Positions 1 to 8,730 of a stretch of DNA of 29,376 nt are shown one piece after another. Position numbers and translations under genes: made by a program. A model generated the notes under the pieces. It was not told where the DNA came from and did not search any database. It saw only the letters and a list, made by a program, of their open reading frames with translations. This DNA comes from Salinisphaeraceae bacterium UBA4764 (lineage in GTDB: Bacteria > Pseudomonadota > Gammaproteobacteria > Nevskiales > Salinisphaeraceae), in assembly GCA_002403445.1 (NCBI GenBank), contig DHHU01000079.1, forward strand, positions 4,066 through 33,441. Reading direction: 5' to 3'. Position 1 is the first letter of the stretch, and each line of letters starts with the position of its first letter.

Positions 1-20
1 GATCCCACTCGATGCCTACT

Positions 21-506
21 TTACCGCTTACGGCGATCGTGGCTGTTTCGTAAATTGGCGCGTGTGTTGTCCTTTCGCCGCTCGTAATCGCCTTCGATGA
101 CGTCATCGTCGTCATTCGAACGTCCCGGCTTTTTGAAGCCAAATGGCGTGGCGATGACAACACGAGACAGCAGATAGCGGGCTATGCGTTCACGCAATTT
201 TGGAATCAGCAGTATGAAACCGCAAATATCGGTGATAAAGCCTGGCGTCAAAAGCATCAGGCCGGCCATCAACAAGGCGGCACCGTTAACCATGGGCAGG
301 GCCGGCACTTCGCCGCGCGCCTGAGTCGACTGGATGCGCTGCATCACGCTGATGCCCTGACGTCGCACGAGTTGGCTCCCCAAAATCGCGGTCAGGATGA
401 CGATCACGATAGTCGTCAGCGCGCCGATCTGTCGCCCGATTTCGATCAAGAGCCACAGCTCAATGATTGGAACAACAACAAATGCGATTAGAAGTTTGCC
501 AGCCAT
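21..506 (-). CDS. fxsA: FxsA family inner-membrane protein
   Basis: About 161 residues. The N-terminal half is very hydrophobic (residues 3-45 and 66-100), with the FxsA-like pattern of a first helix carrying PIIELWLLIEIG, a GSQLVRRQG turn and a second hydrophobic hairpin ending LLIPKLRERIA. The tail is charged and low in complexity (a DDDDD run, then RRKR), as in many FxsA proteins. FxsA is a cytoplasmic-membrane protein; in E. coli its overproduction relieves F-plasmid exclusion of phage T7, but its normal role is unclear. I chose ATG 504-506 because it begins directly at the conserved hydrophobic segment and lies 4 bases after the valS stop. A longer in-frame start at 542 would overlap valS and add 12 unconserved residues. 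It is probably the last gene of pepA-holC-valS-fxsA. Confidence 0.88.
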   Translation of the reverse strand: MAGKLLIAFVVVPIIELWLLIEIGRQIGALTTIVIVILTAILGSQLVRRQGISVMQRIQSTQARGEVPALPMVNGAALLMAGLMLLTPGFITDICGFILLIPKLRERIARYLLSRVVIATPFGFKKPGRSNDDDDVIEGDYERRKDNTRANLRNSHDRRKR

Positions 507-510
507 GGGT

Positions 511-3500
511 CTATATCTGCTCGATGCGTTGACGCTGTTCAATCAGCTCGTCCAGTTCGGTTTCCAGCCTACGCTTTTGTTCCCGGGCCTTGTCGACAAC
601 CGATGCCGGCGCCTTGGCGATAAACTCGTCGTTGGCGAGTCGTTTGTCTACGCTTTCTAGTTCTCCGCGGCGCCGGGTCAGTTGCTTATCGAGGCGCGAC
701 AGTTCGGCGTCCGTGTCGATTAAACCGGCCAGAGGTACGCGCAACTGTAAATGGTCGACTTGCGCGCTGGACGATGCTGGGACGTCATCGGCGGCCACGT
801 ATTCGATGGATTCCACGCCGGCGAGAAAATCGATGGCGGCGCGGGAGTCCTCGATGCGCTTCTGATCGGCCGGGGTCGCCCCGACGATATAAAGCGGAAT
901 CTTCGACTTGGGCATCAGTTCCATTTCGGAGCGAATCTGACGCAGTCCGCCGATGATCGCCTGTAACCAGCCCATGTCGGTCTCGGCGTTTTTGTCCACG
1001 CGTGTTTCGTCCGCTACTGGAAAGGGCTGTACGCAAATACTCTCACCGGTCGGATCTAGCGCCCGGCCGCGCGCGATGGCCGCGACACGCTGCCAGATTT
1101 CTTCGGTGATAAACGGAATCAGCGGGTGCGCCAGCCGCAATGTCGTCTCCATAACCCTTACGAGTGTGGCTTTTGTGGCGCCGCGTGCATTTGGATCTGG
1201 AGTGTTCAGTCCAGGCTTGGCCAACTCCAGATACCAGTCGCAGAAGTGGTGCCAGACGAATTCGTAGATGGTGTTGGCTGCCAGATCGAACCGATAGGCC
1301 TCGAACTGGTTCCGGACTTCGGCTTCGGTCGTTTGCAGTTTCGAGATAATCCAACGCGCTGCCAGATCTCGCTTGGCGTCCACGAATGCCGAGGCATCAA
1401 ACGTTTCGTCGACTTGCATTAGGACAAAACGCGCAGCGTTCCAGAGTTTGTTGCAAAAGTTGCGGTAACCGGCTACGCGTTCCAGATCGAAACGTATATC
1501 GCGGCCGGGCGAGGCCAGGGCGGCGAAGGTAAACCGCAGCGCGTCGCTCCCGTTGGCCGGGATGCCATCGGGATAGGCCTTGCGGGTGATTTTTTCAATG
1601 GCCGTGGCTTTTTGCGGTTGCATCATGGCGCCGGTGCGCTTGGCGACTAATGATTCCAGATCGATGCCGTCGATTAAGTCGATTGGGTCCAGCACGTTGC
1701 CCTTGGACTTGGACATCTTGTTCCCGTCGCTGTCGCGCACCAGGCCGTGGACGTAGACCTCATGGAAGGGCACTTGGTCCATGAACTCCAGCCCCATCAT
1801 GATCATCCTCGCGACCCAGAAGAAAATGATGTCGAAACCGGTGACCAGCACGCTGGTGGGGTAGAACCGGGCCAGATCATCGGTTTGTTGCGGCCAGCCG
1901 AGCGTCGAGAACGGCCACAGTGCCGACGAGAACCATGTATCGAGTACGTCCTGGTCGCGTTCGAGAGACACATCGCTTGCCAGCCCGTGTCTGGCCCGAA
2001 CCTCGGCCTCCGAGCGTCCCACGTAGACCGTGCCTTCGGTGTCATACCAGGCCGGGATGCGATGGCCCCACCAGAGTTGGCGCGAAATACACCAATCTTG
2101 GATGTTGTGCATCCATTCAAAGTAGGTCTTGGCCCAGTTGTCGGGCACAAAGCGGATGCGACCGTCTTCTACGGCGTCGATGGCCGGACGCGCCAGTGTC
2201 TGCGCGTCGACAAACCACTGTTTGGTCAAAAGCGGTTCGATGACGTCGCCGGAGCGATCGCCATAGGGCTGCATGAGTGTCTTATTCTCGACCGCCATCA
2301 TCAGGCCTTCGGCTTCGATTGCCTCGACGATGCGCCGCCGCGCCTCGAAGCGGTCGAGTCCGCGGTATTGGTCCGGGACCAGGTTGAGAGTGTCAATCGT
2401 GTCGGCGTCCGGCTGGCTCGCTTGCTGCTGAAGATCTGCCGCGGCTCGAGCGGCCTCAGCATAAGGCGCGCCATCGGTGCGAAGGCTGGCGTCTCCAGCC
2501 ATTAACCGATACATCGGAATATCGTTGCGGCGCGCAACTTCGTAGTCGTTGAAATCGTGCGCGCCGGTAATCTTGACTGCGCCCGAGCCGAAGTCTGGAT
2601 CGGGATACTCATCGGTGATGATCGGGATAAGTCGTCGCTGAGCTTTCGGACCGACCGGTATTTCGCAATAGTGGCCAACGATCTGTGCGTAACGCGCGTC
2701 GGTCGGATGCACGGCGATCGCTCCGTCTCCGAGCATGGTCTCCGGGCGGGTAGTGGCGATGGCTATGTAATCACGCTTCTCACGGAATGTCTCGGCGCCG
2801 TTGTCGTCGGTTTCGATGTAGTCGTAAGTCTGGCCATCTTGCAGCGGGTATTTGACGTGCCACATGTGGCCCCTGACTTCGACGTTCTCGACTTCCAGAT
2901 CGGATATAGCGGTTTTCAGTATGGGGTCCCAGTTGACTAGCCGCTGGCCGCGATAGATCAATCCGCGCCGATGCAGGTCGACGAACACTTCCACAACGGC
3001 CTCGGACAGGCCGTCGTCCATTGTGAAACGCTCGCGTGACCAGTCGACCGACGCGCCCAGCCGGCGCATCTGGCGCGTGATGTGTCCGCCGGAGTTTCGT
3101 TTCCAATCCCAGATCCGAGCGACGAACGCTTCTCGCCCGAGTTGGACGGCTGAAAGGCCCTCGGCCTCGATTTGTCGTTCAACCAGCATTTGGGTCGCGA
3201 TACCTGCGTGATCGGTCCCCGGTTGCCACAGTGTGGGCTGACCACACATGCGGTGATAGCGCGTCAATGCGTCCATCAGCGTGTGTTGAAAGGCGTGGCC
3301 CATGTGTAGGCTGCCGGTGACGTTCGGGGGCGGCAGCATGATCGAATAGGGCGTGCCATCGGCCTCGGTCGACGGCGAAAAGCGGCCGTCGGCCTCCCAG
3401 CGCGGGTACCATCGGGCTTCGATGGCCTGCGGCTCAAACGACTTGGCCATCGAATAACCAATCGATTGCGAGGCCGGTTCGGCGGATGGTTCGTGTGTTG

Positions 3501-3522
3501 ATTGGTTCGTAGAGTCAGACAA
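511..3522 (-). CDS. valS: Valyl-tRNA synthetase
   Basis: Class I aminoacyl-tRNA synthetase that charges tRNA-Val with valine and hydrolyses mischarged threonine. With the chosen start it is 1003 residues, slightly longer than the roughly 950 of enteric ValRS. Visible in order: PPPNVTGSLHMGHAF with the HIGH-type motif at about 73-76; the CP1 editing domain at about 220-430, including TTRPETMLGD; NKMSKSKGN at about 601-607; the anticodon-binding domain; and a C-terminal charged coiled-coil arm at about 940-1003. An extra alanine/glutamine-rich stretch near residues 355-375 lies inside the editing region. The chosen start is TTG at 3520-3522, because GAGGAA sits 6 bases upstream. The alternatives are TTG at 3546 and ATG at 3450, and neither has a Shine-Dalgarno sequence. 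It lies 27 bases downstream of holC, in the conserved pepA-holC-valS order. Confidence 0.97.
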   Translation of the reverse strand: MSDSTNQSTHEPSAEPASQSIGYSMAKSFEPQAIEARWYPRWEADGRFSPSTEADGTPYSIMLPPPNVTGSLHMGHAFQHTLMDALTRYHRMCGQPTLWQPGTDHAGIATQMLVERQIEAEGLSAVQLGREAFVARIWDWKRNSGGHITRQMRRLGASVDWSRERFTMDDGLSEAVVEVFVDLHRRGLIYRGQRLVNWDPILKTAISDLEVENVEVRGHMWHVKYPLQDGQTYDYIETDDNGAETFREKRDYIAIATTRPETMLGDGAIAVHPTDARYAQIVGHYCEIPVGPKAQRRLIPIITDEYPDPDFGSGAVKITGAHDFNDYEVARRNDIPMYRLMAGDASLRTDGAPYAEAARAAADLQQQASQPDADTIDTLNLVPDQYRGLDRFEARRRIVEAIEAEGLMMAVENKTLMQPYGDRSGDVIEPLLTKQWFVDAQTLARPAIDAVEDGRIRFVPDNWAKTYFEWMHNIQDWCISRQLWWGHRIPAWYDTEGTVYVGRSEAEVRARHGLASDVSLERDQDVLDTWFSSALWPFSTLGWPQQTDDLARFYPTSVLVTGFDIIFFWVARMIMMGLEFMDQVPFHEVYVHGLVRDSDGNKMSKSKGNVLDPIDLIDGIDLESLVAKRTGAMMQPQKATAIEKITRKAYPDGIPANGSDALRFTFAALASPGRDIRFDLERVAGYRNFCNKLWNAARFVLMQVDETFDASAFVDAKRDLAARWIISKLQTTEAEVRNQFEAYRFDLAANTIYEFVWHHFCDWYLELAKPGLNTPDPNARGATKATLVRVMETTLRLAHPLIPFITEEIWQRVAAIARGRALDPTGESICVQPFPVADETRVDKNAETDMGWLQAIIGGLRQIRSEMELMPKSKIPLYIVGATPADQKRIEDSRAAIDFLAGVESIEYVAADDVPASSSAQVDHLQLRVPLAGLIDTDAELSRLDKQLTRRRGELESVDKRLANDEFIAKAPASVVDKAREQKRRLETELDELIEQRQRIEQI

Positions 3523-3528
3523 GTGGGG

Positions 3529-3534
3529 TTCCTC
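3529..3534 (-). promoter_or_regulatory. valS ribosome binding site that selects a TTG start
   Basis: On the minus strand GAGGAA is followed by 6 bases and then TTG (3520-3522). It is the only strong Shine-Dalgarno match near the possible valS starts, so it argues for TTG initiation at residue Ser-Asp-Ser rather than at the upstream TTG or the downstream ATG. Confidence 0.6.
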
Positions 3535-3549
3535 GGGCGATAGCAAAGG

Positions 3550-3990
3550 TTAATCGGACTCGGCGGAAATGCGGTGAGTCGTCAGTTCGTAGCCGCGATC
3601 CCGGTAGAACCGATAGGCCGCACGAGCTTCATTACGCCGGTCAGGAGCTACGACCTCGTGGTGCTGCGCAAAACGTGAAAAAAACGGATGCACGTCGCCG
3701 CCCAGACTGATCAATACTTCGTCGAAATCGTCCGGGGGTGTGCCTACACCGATGAGTATCGGCGTACGACGGTCATCGGCTGGACGATCATCGCTACGCC
3801 GATGCGGTACAAAGCTATTTTGGCTGAATGTCCACATCAAGCTGTCCAAGCGCGCGGCTTGGGTGTCGTCGACCACGTGAACATAAACCCTCTGCCGGCT
3901 GGCGCGGGTTTTTTCGGCCAATCGACAGCAGAATCGTTCAGCGGTTTCGGGCGTGCCCTGCTCTAGAATGTAGAACGATATTTGAGTCAA
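3550..3990 (-). CDS. holC: DNA polymerase III chi subunit
   Basis: 146 residues, the usual size for HolC. Chi binds psi in the clamp-loader complex and contacts SSB, linking the replisome to single-stranded DNA. The N-terminal MTQISFYIL strand, the RVYVHVVDDTQAARLDSLMWTF segment with the conserved LD..LW pattern, SFVPH at about 59-63 and the TPILIG strand match the HolC fold. The start is TTG 3988-3990; no in-frame ATG would keep the first beta strand. No clear Shine-Dalgarno is seen, but the gene begins 10 bases after the pepA stop, so translational coupling is plausible. A proline- and arginine-rich insert (RRSDDRPADDRR) sits mid-protein. Confidence 0.92.
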   Translation of the reverse strand: MTQISFYILEQGTPETAERFCCRLAEKTRASRQRVYVHVVDDTQAARLDSLMWTFSQNSFVPHRRSDDRPADDRRTPILIGVGTPPDDFDEVLISLGGDVHPFFSRFAQHHEVVAPDRRNEARAAYRFYRDRGYELTTHRISAESD

Positions 3991-4000
3991 GCTTGGCGGA

Positions 4001-5509
4001 TCATGTCTCGTCGTGTGTATGGTCGATCAAGTATTGAGTCAGCAGGCCGACCGGACGGCCCGTAGCTCCTTTTTCCTTGCCGGATTTCCAGGCCACCCCG
4101 GCGATGTCAAGATGCGCCCAGCGCAGCTTGCGGGCGAACCGATGTAAAAAGCAGGCGGCAGTAACCGATCCGGCAAGTTTGCCGCCCACGTTGGCCATGT
4201 CGGCAAAATTGGAATCAAGTTGTTCCTGGTATTCTTCCCAAAGTGGCATGGGCCAGGCTCGGTCACCGGCTGCCTCACCGGCATCGCGCAGGGCGCGACG
4301 TAACGGACTGTTGTTGCCATAGAGCGCGGCCGCCTGTGACCCGAGCGCCACCAGTGTCGCGCCGGTTAGTGTTGCCATGTCTACAACCGCGTCGGGGTCA
4401 TAGTTGTGCTCGACATAGGTTAGTGCATCGGCCAGTGCCAGACGGCCTTCGGCGTCTGTATTAAGGATTTCAATGGTCTGGCCCGACATGCTGGTGAGAA
4501 TGTCTCCCGGCTTGTAGGCGTCACCGTCCGGCAGGTTTTCGGTAGCGGCGATTACACCAACCACGTTTTGTTCGAGATCCATTTCGGCAGCGGCTTCTAT
4601 CGCCCCGAATACACTCGCTGCGCCCCCCATGTCGTACTTCATTTCGTCCATGGCTGCACCGGGTTTGATGCTGATACCACCGGAGTCGAAGGTCACGCCC
4701 TTGCCGACCAGGACGGTCGGTTTTTGGTTTTTGGCACCGCCGTTGTATTCCATGATGATCAGCCGTGCCGGCTGTCTTGATCCACGCGACACGCCTAGCA
4801 GTGCCCCCATGCCAAGTTGTGTCATATCGTTTTCATCCAGCGCCTTGCTGGTGAGTTTCCCGTGCGATCTGGCGAGCTCTTCGGCACGTTCGGCCAGATA
4901 GATCGGGGTGCAGATGTTCGCGGGCGTGTTGCCGAGATCCTTGGCGCGTTTGATCCCAGCCGCCGTGGCCCGGCCTTCGGTAACGCCGCGTTCGGCGGCT
5001 CGCAGATCGGATCGACGCGGCACTTGGAACACCAGGCGCGTGAGCTTGTGTTTGGGCGCCTCGAAGCCGGCGCCTCGACAGTCGTCAAAGCGGTAGATGC
5101 AATCTTCGACAGTGAGCAGCGCACTCTTGACCTGCCAGGTGAAATCATCACGACCACGCACGTTTTGTTCTGTCAGATAAAAAGCCGCGTCAATGCCGCC
5201 GAGGGCGTAGAGTTGCCTGAATGCTGCCGCACATGCTTTTTCGAATGCACGCTCGTTGAACTCCCGTTCCTTGCCGCAGCCGACCAACAATACGCGGTCG
5301 CACAGCAGCTCCTCGACATTGTGGAGTACTGCAGTGTCTCCCAGCTTGCCGTCCAGGTCACCTCGCCGCAGGATTGAACTCAAGAGTCCATCAGCGGCAA
5401 AGTCGAGGGCCCGTCCCTGCTGCGTGAGTTTGCGGCGGTCGAAAACGCCGACGACGACGCAACCCACGCGTTGTTTTTCAGGGCTGCCGCTTTTGACCAG
5501 GTATTCCAT
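4001..5509 (-). CDS. pepA: Leucyl aminopeptidase (M17 family)
   Basis: 502 residues, the normal length for PepA/cytosol aminopeptidase. The enzyme is a cytoplasmic hexamer with two metal ions that removes N-terminal residues from peptides; in E. coli it also acts as a DNA-binding accessory protein. The M17 signature NTDAEGRL is at 350-357. Metal and catalytic residues are visible as VGKGVTFDSGG (K270, D275), K282, D293 (KYDMGG), D352, E354 and R356. The N-terminal macro-like domain covers roughly residues 1-165. ATG 5507-5509 is preceded by GGAGA at a short spacing. It heads the pepA-holC-valS-fxsA block and is divergent from lptF, the arrangement seen in E. coli and Pseudomonas. Confidence 0.97.
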   Translation of the reverse strand: MEYLVKSGSPEKQRVGCVVVGVFDRRKLTQQGRALDFAADGLLSSILRRGDLDGKLGDTAVLHNVEELLCDRVLLVGCGKEREFNERAFEKACAAAFRQLYALGGIDAAFYLTEQNVRGRDDFTWQVKSALLTVEDCIYRFDDCRGAGFEAPKHKLTRLVFQVPRRSDLRAAERGVTEGRATAAGIKRAKDLGNTPANICTPIYLAERAEELARSHGKLTSKALDENDMTQLGMGALLGVSRGSRQPARLIIMEYNGGAKNQKPTVLVGKGVTFDSGGISIKPGAAMDEMKYDMGGAASVFGAIEAAAEMDLEQNVVGVIAATENLPDGDAYKPGDILTSMSGQTIEILNTDAEGRLALADALTYVEHNYDPDAVVDMATLTGATLVALGSQAAALYGNNSPLRRALRDAGEAAGDRAWPMPLWEEYQEQLDSNFADMANVGGKLAGSVTAACFLHRFARKLRWAHLDIAGVAWKSGKEKGATGRPVGLLTQYLIDHTHDET

Positions 5510-5771
5510 TTCGTCTCCGTTGTTTTCGAGCGGTTGGATACGCGATCCTCGCGCGTCGTGAATTTCAAATACTTACGCATGGCGTACGCGCCTGTGCGAA
5601 ACCGCCAGACATTGTTCACAATGCGTTGGCCAGTCATTTTTGCAACTGTCCGGTCAAAGGAACCGCCTTTCATATGCGAATTATTTTACACGCAAGTTGG
5701 CCAAAGATCATCCATATAACCAGCTTTTGTAAAATTTCGACCCGCTGGCCGGCCGTTTGAAAGGCTGAATA
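5510..5771. promoter_or_regulatory. Divergent pepA / lptF intergenic region
   Basis: 262 bases with no gene. It must carry promoters for both the pepA operon (leftward) and lptFG (rightward). An AT-rich patch at 5671-5740 is the likeliest place, but I found no pair of -35 and -10 boxes with good spacing on either strand. The palindrome GGCCGGCC lies near 5747-5754. A GAAAGG sequence at 5759-5764 serves as the lptF ribosome binding site. Confidence 0.4.
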
Positions 5772-6863
5772 GTGACAATACTCTTTCGCTATTTATCCGC
5801 AGAACTGTGGCGGACTTGGCTTGTCATAACTGGCGTTTTCTCGGTTTTGACGCTGGGTTTGGGCTTGTCGAAATTCATTGCACGGGCGGCAGCTGGCAAA
5901 ATTCCGGTCAATACAGTCCTCCAGCTTGCATTCGATGCGTTGATCAAGAATTTCGAGATCGTTCTACCTGTTGCCGCCTTTTTGGGGATACTTCTTGTTC
6001 TCGGCCGTTTATGTCGAGACAACGAGATGACGGCACTGTTTGCCTGTCGGAGCGGCATGTGGCGTATATACAAGCCGATTCTGGTGTTTGCGCTGGTGAT
6101 GGCGGTCTTGGCGGGTGCCATCAGCATGGTTGCCAAACCCTATGCTGAACGCTCCATGGATGCCCTAGTCCAGCAGAACATGAAGTCCTTGATCCAATCG
6201 CTGTCGCCGGGCCAGTTTCAAACATTCCGGCATGGGCGCCTGACTTTCTATGCCGGTCATCGCAATGCGAACGGCGACCTGGCGGATATTTTTATCCGGC
6301 TTCGCAAACCACCGCAAAATAGTCAATCAGCGCCCATTGTCATTCGTGCCAAGCGCGCAACCCAGCGCACCAATCCACGGACCGGACGTGTGATATTCGT
6401 ATTGCACGATGGCTGGCGGTATCAGGGCAGGCCCGGTGCCGCCAACTATCGCATCGTGCGCTTTGCGCAATATGGTATCCAGGTTAAGCCCGGACAGGCC
6501 CATACCTCGAACAGTTACAACACCCGCTCGACCCCTTATCTTATGTCAAGCTCGGATCCCGATGCGATTGCCGACTGGCAGATCCGGGTTTCGGTCCCGT
6601 TATCCGTGTTGATACTGGCACTGATGGCCGTGCCTATCGGTCAAGTGCCGCCGCGTTCAGGGCGTTACGGCCGCATCGTGATGGGGATTGTACTGTGCGT
6701 CATGTACGTCAACAGCATCAATCTTGCCGCCACTGCCATCAAATCCAGAACTGTATCGGCCTGGATCGGCGTTTGGTGGGTACATGCCGTGGCCCTAGGC
6801 TTCACGCTTATATTGCTGGCCCGACAGCAGGGTTGGCTCAATCTGACCGGACGCAATAAATGA
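5772..6863 (+). CDS. lptF: LPS export ABC transporter permease LptF
   Basis: 363 residues. LptF pairs with LptG in the inner-membrane LptB2FG complex that extracts LPS and passes it to LptC/LptA. Three N-terminal helices (about 10-35, 55-80 and 95-120), a long periplasmic beta-jellyroll-like region (about 125-265) and three C-terminal helices (about 270-355) fit the YjgP/YjgQ family. The segment CRDNEMTALFACRSGM matches the family's conserved cytoplasmic coupling loop. The start is GTG 5772, with GAAAGG 7 bases upstream. Its TGA overlaps the lptG ATG by 4 bases, so the two are translationally coupled. Confidence 0.95.
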   Translation: MTILFRYLSAELWRTWLVITGVFSVLTLGLGLSKFIARAAAGKIPVNTVLQLAFDALIKNFEIVLPVAAFLGILLVLGRLCRDNEMTALFACRSGMWRIYKPILVFALVMAVLAGAISMVAKPYAERSMDALVQQNMKSLIQSLSPGQFQTFRHGRLTFYAGHRNANGDLADIFIRLRKPPQNSQSAPIVIRAKRATQRTNPRTGRVIFVLHDGWRYQGRPGAANYRIVRFAQYGIQVKPGQAHTSNSYNTRSTPYLMSSSDPDAIADWQIRVSVPLSVLILALMAVPIGQVPPRSGRYGRIVMGIVLCVMYVNSINLAATAIKSRTVSAWIGVWWVHAVALGFTLILLARQQGWLNLTGRNK

Positions 6864-7927
6864 CGCTTATTGATCGTTACATTGCGCGCACGATATTCGG
6901 GGCCACCGCAGTCGTAGCTTTGGTGATCATGGCGCTGGTGGTGTTGATCGGTGTTATCAACCAACTGGGCGAACTGGGCAAAGGTGATTATCACATCGTT
7001 CAAATGTTGACTTACGTGGCGCTCCAGCTGCCGAGCCAGTTGTTATTGACGCTGCCGGCAATTGTCCTACTCGGGGCGCTCTCGGGTTTGGGATCGCTAG
7101 CCACGCATTCGGAACTTATTGTCATAAGGGGCGCGGGGCTGTCGATGCGCCGTTTGGCCGTCTCGGTGGCGATTGCGGCCGGCATTTTGGCGATCATCAC
7201 GTTGGCACTCAGTGCTTACGTAGCGCCACGTTCGCATACGGCCGCGCTGAGATTGCAGCGTCAGGCAATGCGTGGCGACGCAGGTGCGGCGACACTTGGT
7301 CAGAGTGTCTGGCTGCGTCAGCACCATGTTCTGTTTCGTTTTGGCCATGTGCTGCCGGGCGGCCGCCTGACTGGGGTGCGAATCTACAAGTTCGGGGCGA
7401 AAGACGTGATTCGCGAAATCATCGCTGCCCATTCGGCGCAGCTGTCGAACAATCGGCTGACTTTACAAAATCCTAGAGCCACACAGTTGTCGACCCAGCA
7501 CATAACCACAAGCCACCAGAATCAATACTCGATCCCGGTCACTATAAGCCGGCATATCCTGAAGCTGGCCGTTACCGCACCCGACCAACTCACCATAGTC
7601 GGGCTGTGGCATTACATATATTTTCTAAAATCGAATCATATCGTGGCCACGCGTTATCGGCTTGCGTTCTGGACGCAGATCGCCACGCCGATTACGGCGT
7701 TTATTCTGGCAATATTCGCCCTGCCGTTCGCATTCGGGGCATTGCGCGGGGCTGGCGCCGGACAGCGACTGTTTATCGGCGGTTTGGGTGGTTTGGCATT
7801 TGTATTACTGCACCGCATCACGGCGGCTATGGCGCCGGTCTATGGCGTCTGGCCGCCGCTGGCCGCGCTGTTACCTACACTCGTGCTCGCATTGGCCACG
7901 GCAGTCTGGATCGGGCGGCTGGATTAA
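6860..7927 (+). CDS. lptG: LPS export ABC transporter permease LptG
   Basis: 355 residues and the second YjgP/YjgQ-family permease. The topology matches LptF: helices near 13-35, 55-82 and 100-122, a periplasmic domain at about 125-265, and C-terminal helices at about 275-355. The coupling loop SELIVIRGAGLSMRRL near residues 85-100 resembles the family consensus (EL..lraaG.S). The start overlaps the lptF stop (ATGA). It ends 17 bases from the convergent hisF stop. The ATPase LptB is not in this window. Confidence 0.95.
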   Translation: MTLIDRYIARTIFGATAVVALVIMALVVLIGVINQLGELGKGDYHIVQMLTYVALQLPSQLLLTLPAIVLLGALSGLGSLATHSELIVIRGAGLSMRRLAVSVAIAAGILAIITLALSAYVAPRSHTAALRLQRQAMRGDAGAATLGQSVWLRQHHVLFRFGHVLPGGRLTGVRIYKFGAKDVIREIIAAHSAQLSNNRLTLQNPRATQLSTQHITTSHQNQYSIPVTISRHILKLAVTAPDQLTIVGLWHYIYFLKSNHIVATRYRLAFWTQIATPITAFILAIFALPFAFGALRGAGAGQRLFIGGLGGLAFVLLHRITAAMAPVYGVWPPLAALLPTLVLALATAVWIGRLD

Positions 7928-7941
7928 CGAGTATCGCTCGT
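7927..7941. terminator. Small hairpin between convergent lptG and hisF
   Basis: ACGAG (7927-7931) and CTCGT (7937-7941) form a 5-bp stem with a 5-base loop, beginning at the last base of the lptG stop codon. Neither side has a T-run, so as an intrinsic terminator it is weak. Its place between convergent genes is the main support. Confidence 0.25.
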
Positions 7942-7944
7942 GCG

Positions 7945-8730
7945 TCAGCGTGAGACGAGATCGCGAACGACTAGACCACGCTCGGCCAGAAAGTTTTTGG
8001 CTTCTTGGATCGTGTAGGTGCCGAAGTGAAAAATCGAGGCGGCCAAAACGGCATCAGCCCGACCATCGGCGAGACCATCGTACAGATCGCTCAAGTCGCC
8101 GACCCCACCTGATGCAATCACGGGAATATCGACGGTGTCAGACACAGCCCGTGTCAGCTCTACATCGAAGCCGGACTGAGTGCCGTCCTTGTCCATGCTG
8201 GTCAGTAGAATCTCACCGGCCCCCAGACCGGCCAGCTTTTGCGCCCAGCCAATAACCTCAATACCGGTTTCGCGACGCCCTCCGTGAGTAAATATTTCCC
8301 AGCGCGGTGGCTCGTCGGCCTTGCTGACACGTTTGGCGTCAAGTGCGGTGACGATGCACTGAGAGCCATAGCGTGCGGCTGCTTCACCGATAAAATCGGG
8401 GTTGTTGATTGCGGCCGTGTTGATCGAGACCTTGTCGGCGCCAGCTGACAGGAGTCGACGCACGTCGGCCAGCGAGCGGACGCCGCCGCCTACCGTAAGC
8501 GGAATAAATACTTCGCCGGCGACTTGCTCGACGATTTCCATCAGCGTTCCGCGGTCTTCGTGGCTGGCAGTGATGTCCAAAAAGACCAGTTCATCCGCGC
8601 CCTGACGGTCGTAGCGACGAGCCACTTCAACGGGGTCGCCGGCTTGTTTCACGTCCAGAAACTTGACCCCTTTAACGACTCGACCCTTGTCGATGTCGAG
8701 GCAGGGAATGATGCGTTTCGCTAAGCTCAC
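7945..8730 (-). CDS. hisF: Imidazole glycerol phosphate synthase, cyclase subunit HisF
   Basis: 261 residues. It uses ammonia channelled from HisH to convert PRFAR to IGP and AICAR, joining histidine and purine synthesis. A (beta-alpha)8 barrel with half-barrel repeats: the catalytic Asp is in IPCLDIDKGRVVKG near residue 11 and the second in TALDAKRV near 130. Phosphate-binding loops TVGGGVRS and IASGGVGD are clear. The start is GTG 8728-8730, overlapping the hisA TGA by 4 bases, so translation is probably coupled. It is the last gene of hisB-hisH-hisA-hisF. Confidence 0.97.
   Translation of the reverse strand: MSLAKRIIPCLDIDKGRVVKGVKFLDVKQAGDPVEVARRYDRQGADELVFLDITASHEDRGTLMEIVEQVAGEVFIPLTVGGGVRSLADVRRLLSAGADKVSINTAAINNPDFIGEAAARYGSQCIVTALDAKRVSKADEPPRWEIFTHGGRRETGIEVIGWAQKLAGLGAGEILLTSMDKDGTQSGFDVELTRAVSDTVDIPVIASGGVGDLSDLYDGLADGRADAVLAASIFHFGTYTIQEAKNFLAERGLVVRDLVSR

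Noticed and set aside
1747..2505. 252-codon open frame on the plus strand inside valS
   Set aside because: Lies wholly antisense to conserved ValRS sequence including the editing and catalytic regions; no recognisable domain. It is a shadow frame of a GC-rich gene.
8226..8448. Plus-strand small frames within hisF and similar short antisense frames elsewhere
   Set aside because: All are antisense to conserved enzymes and lack ribosome sites or recognisable motifs.
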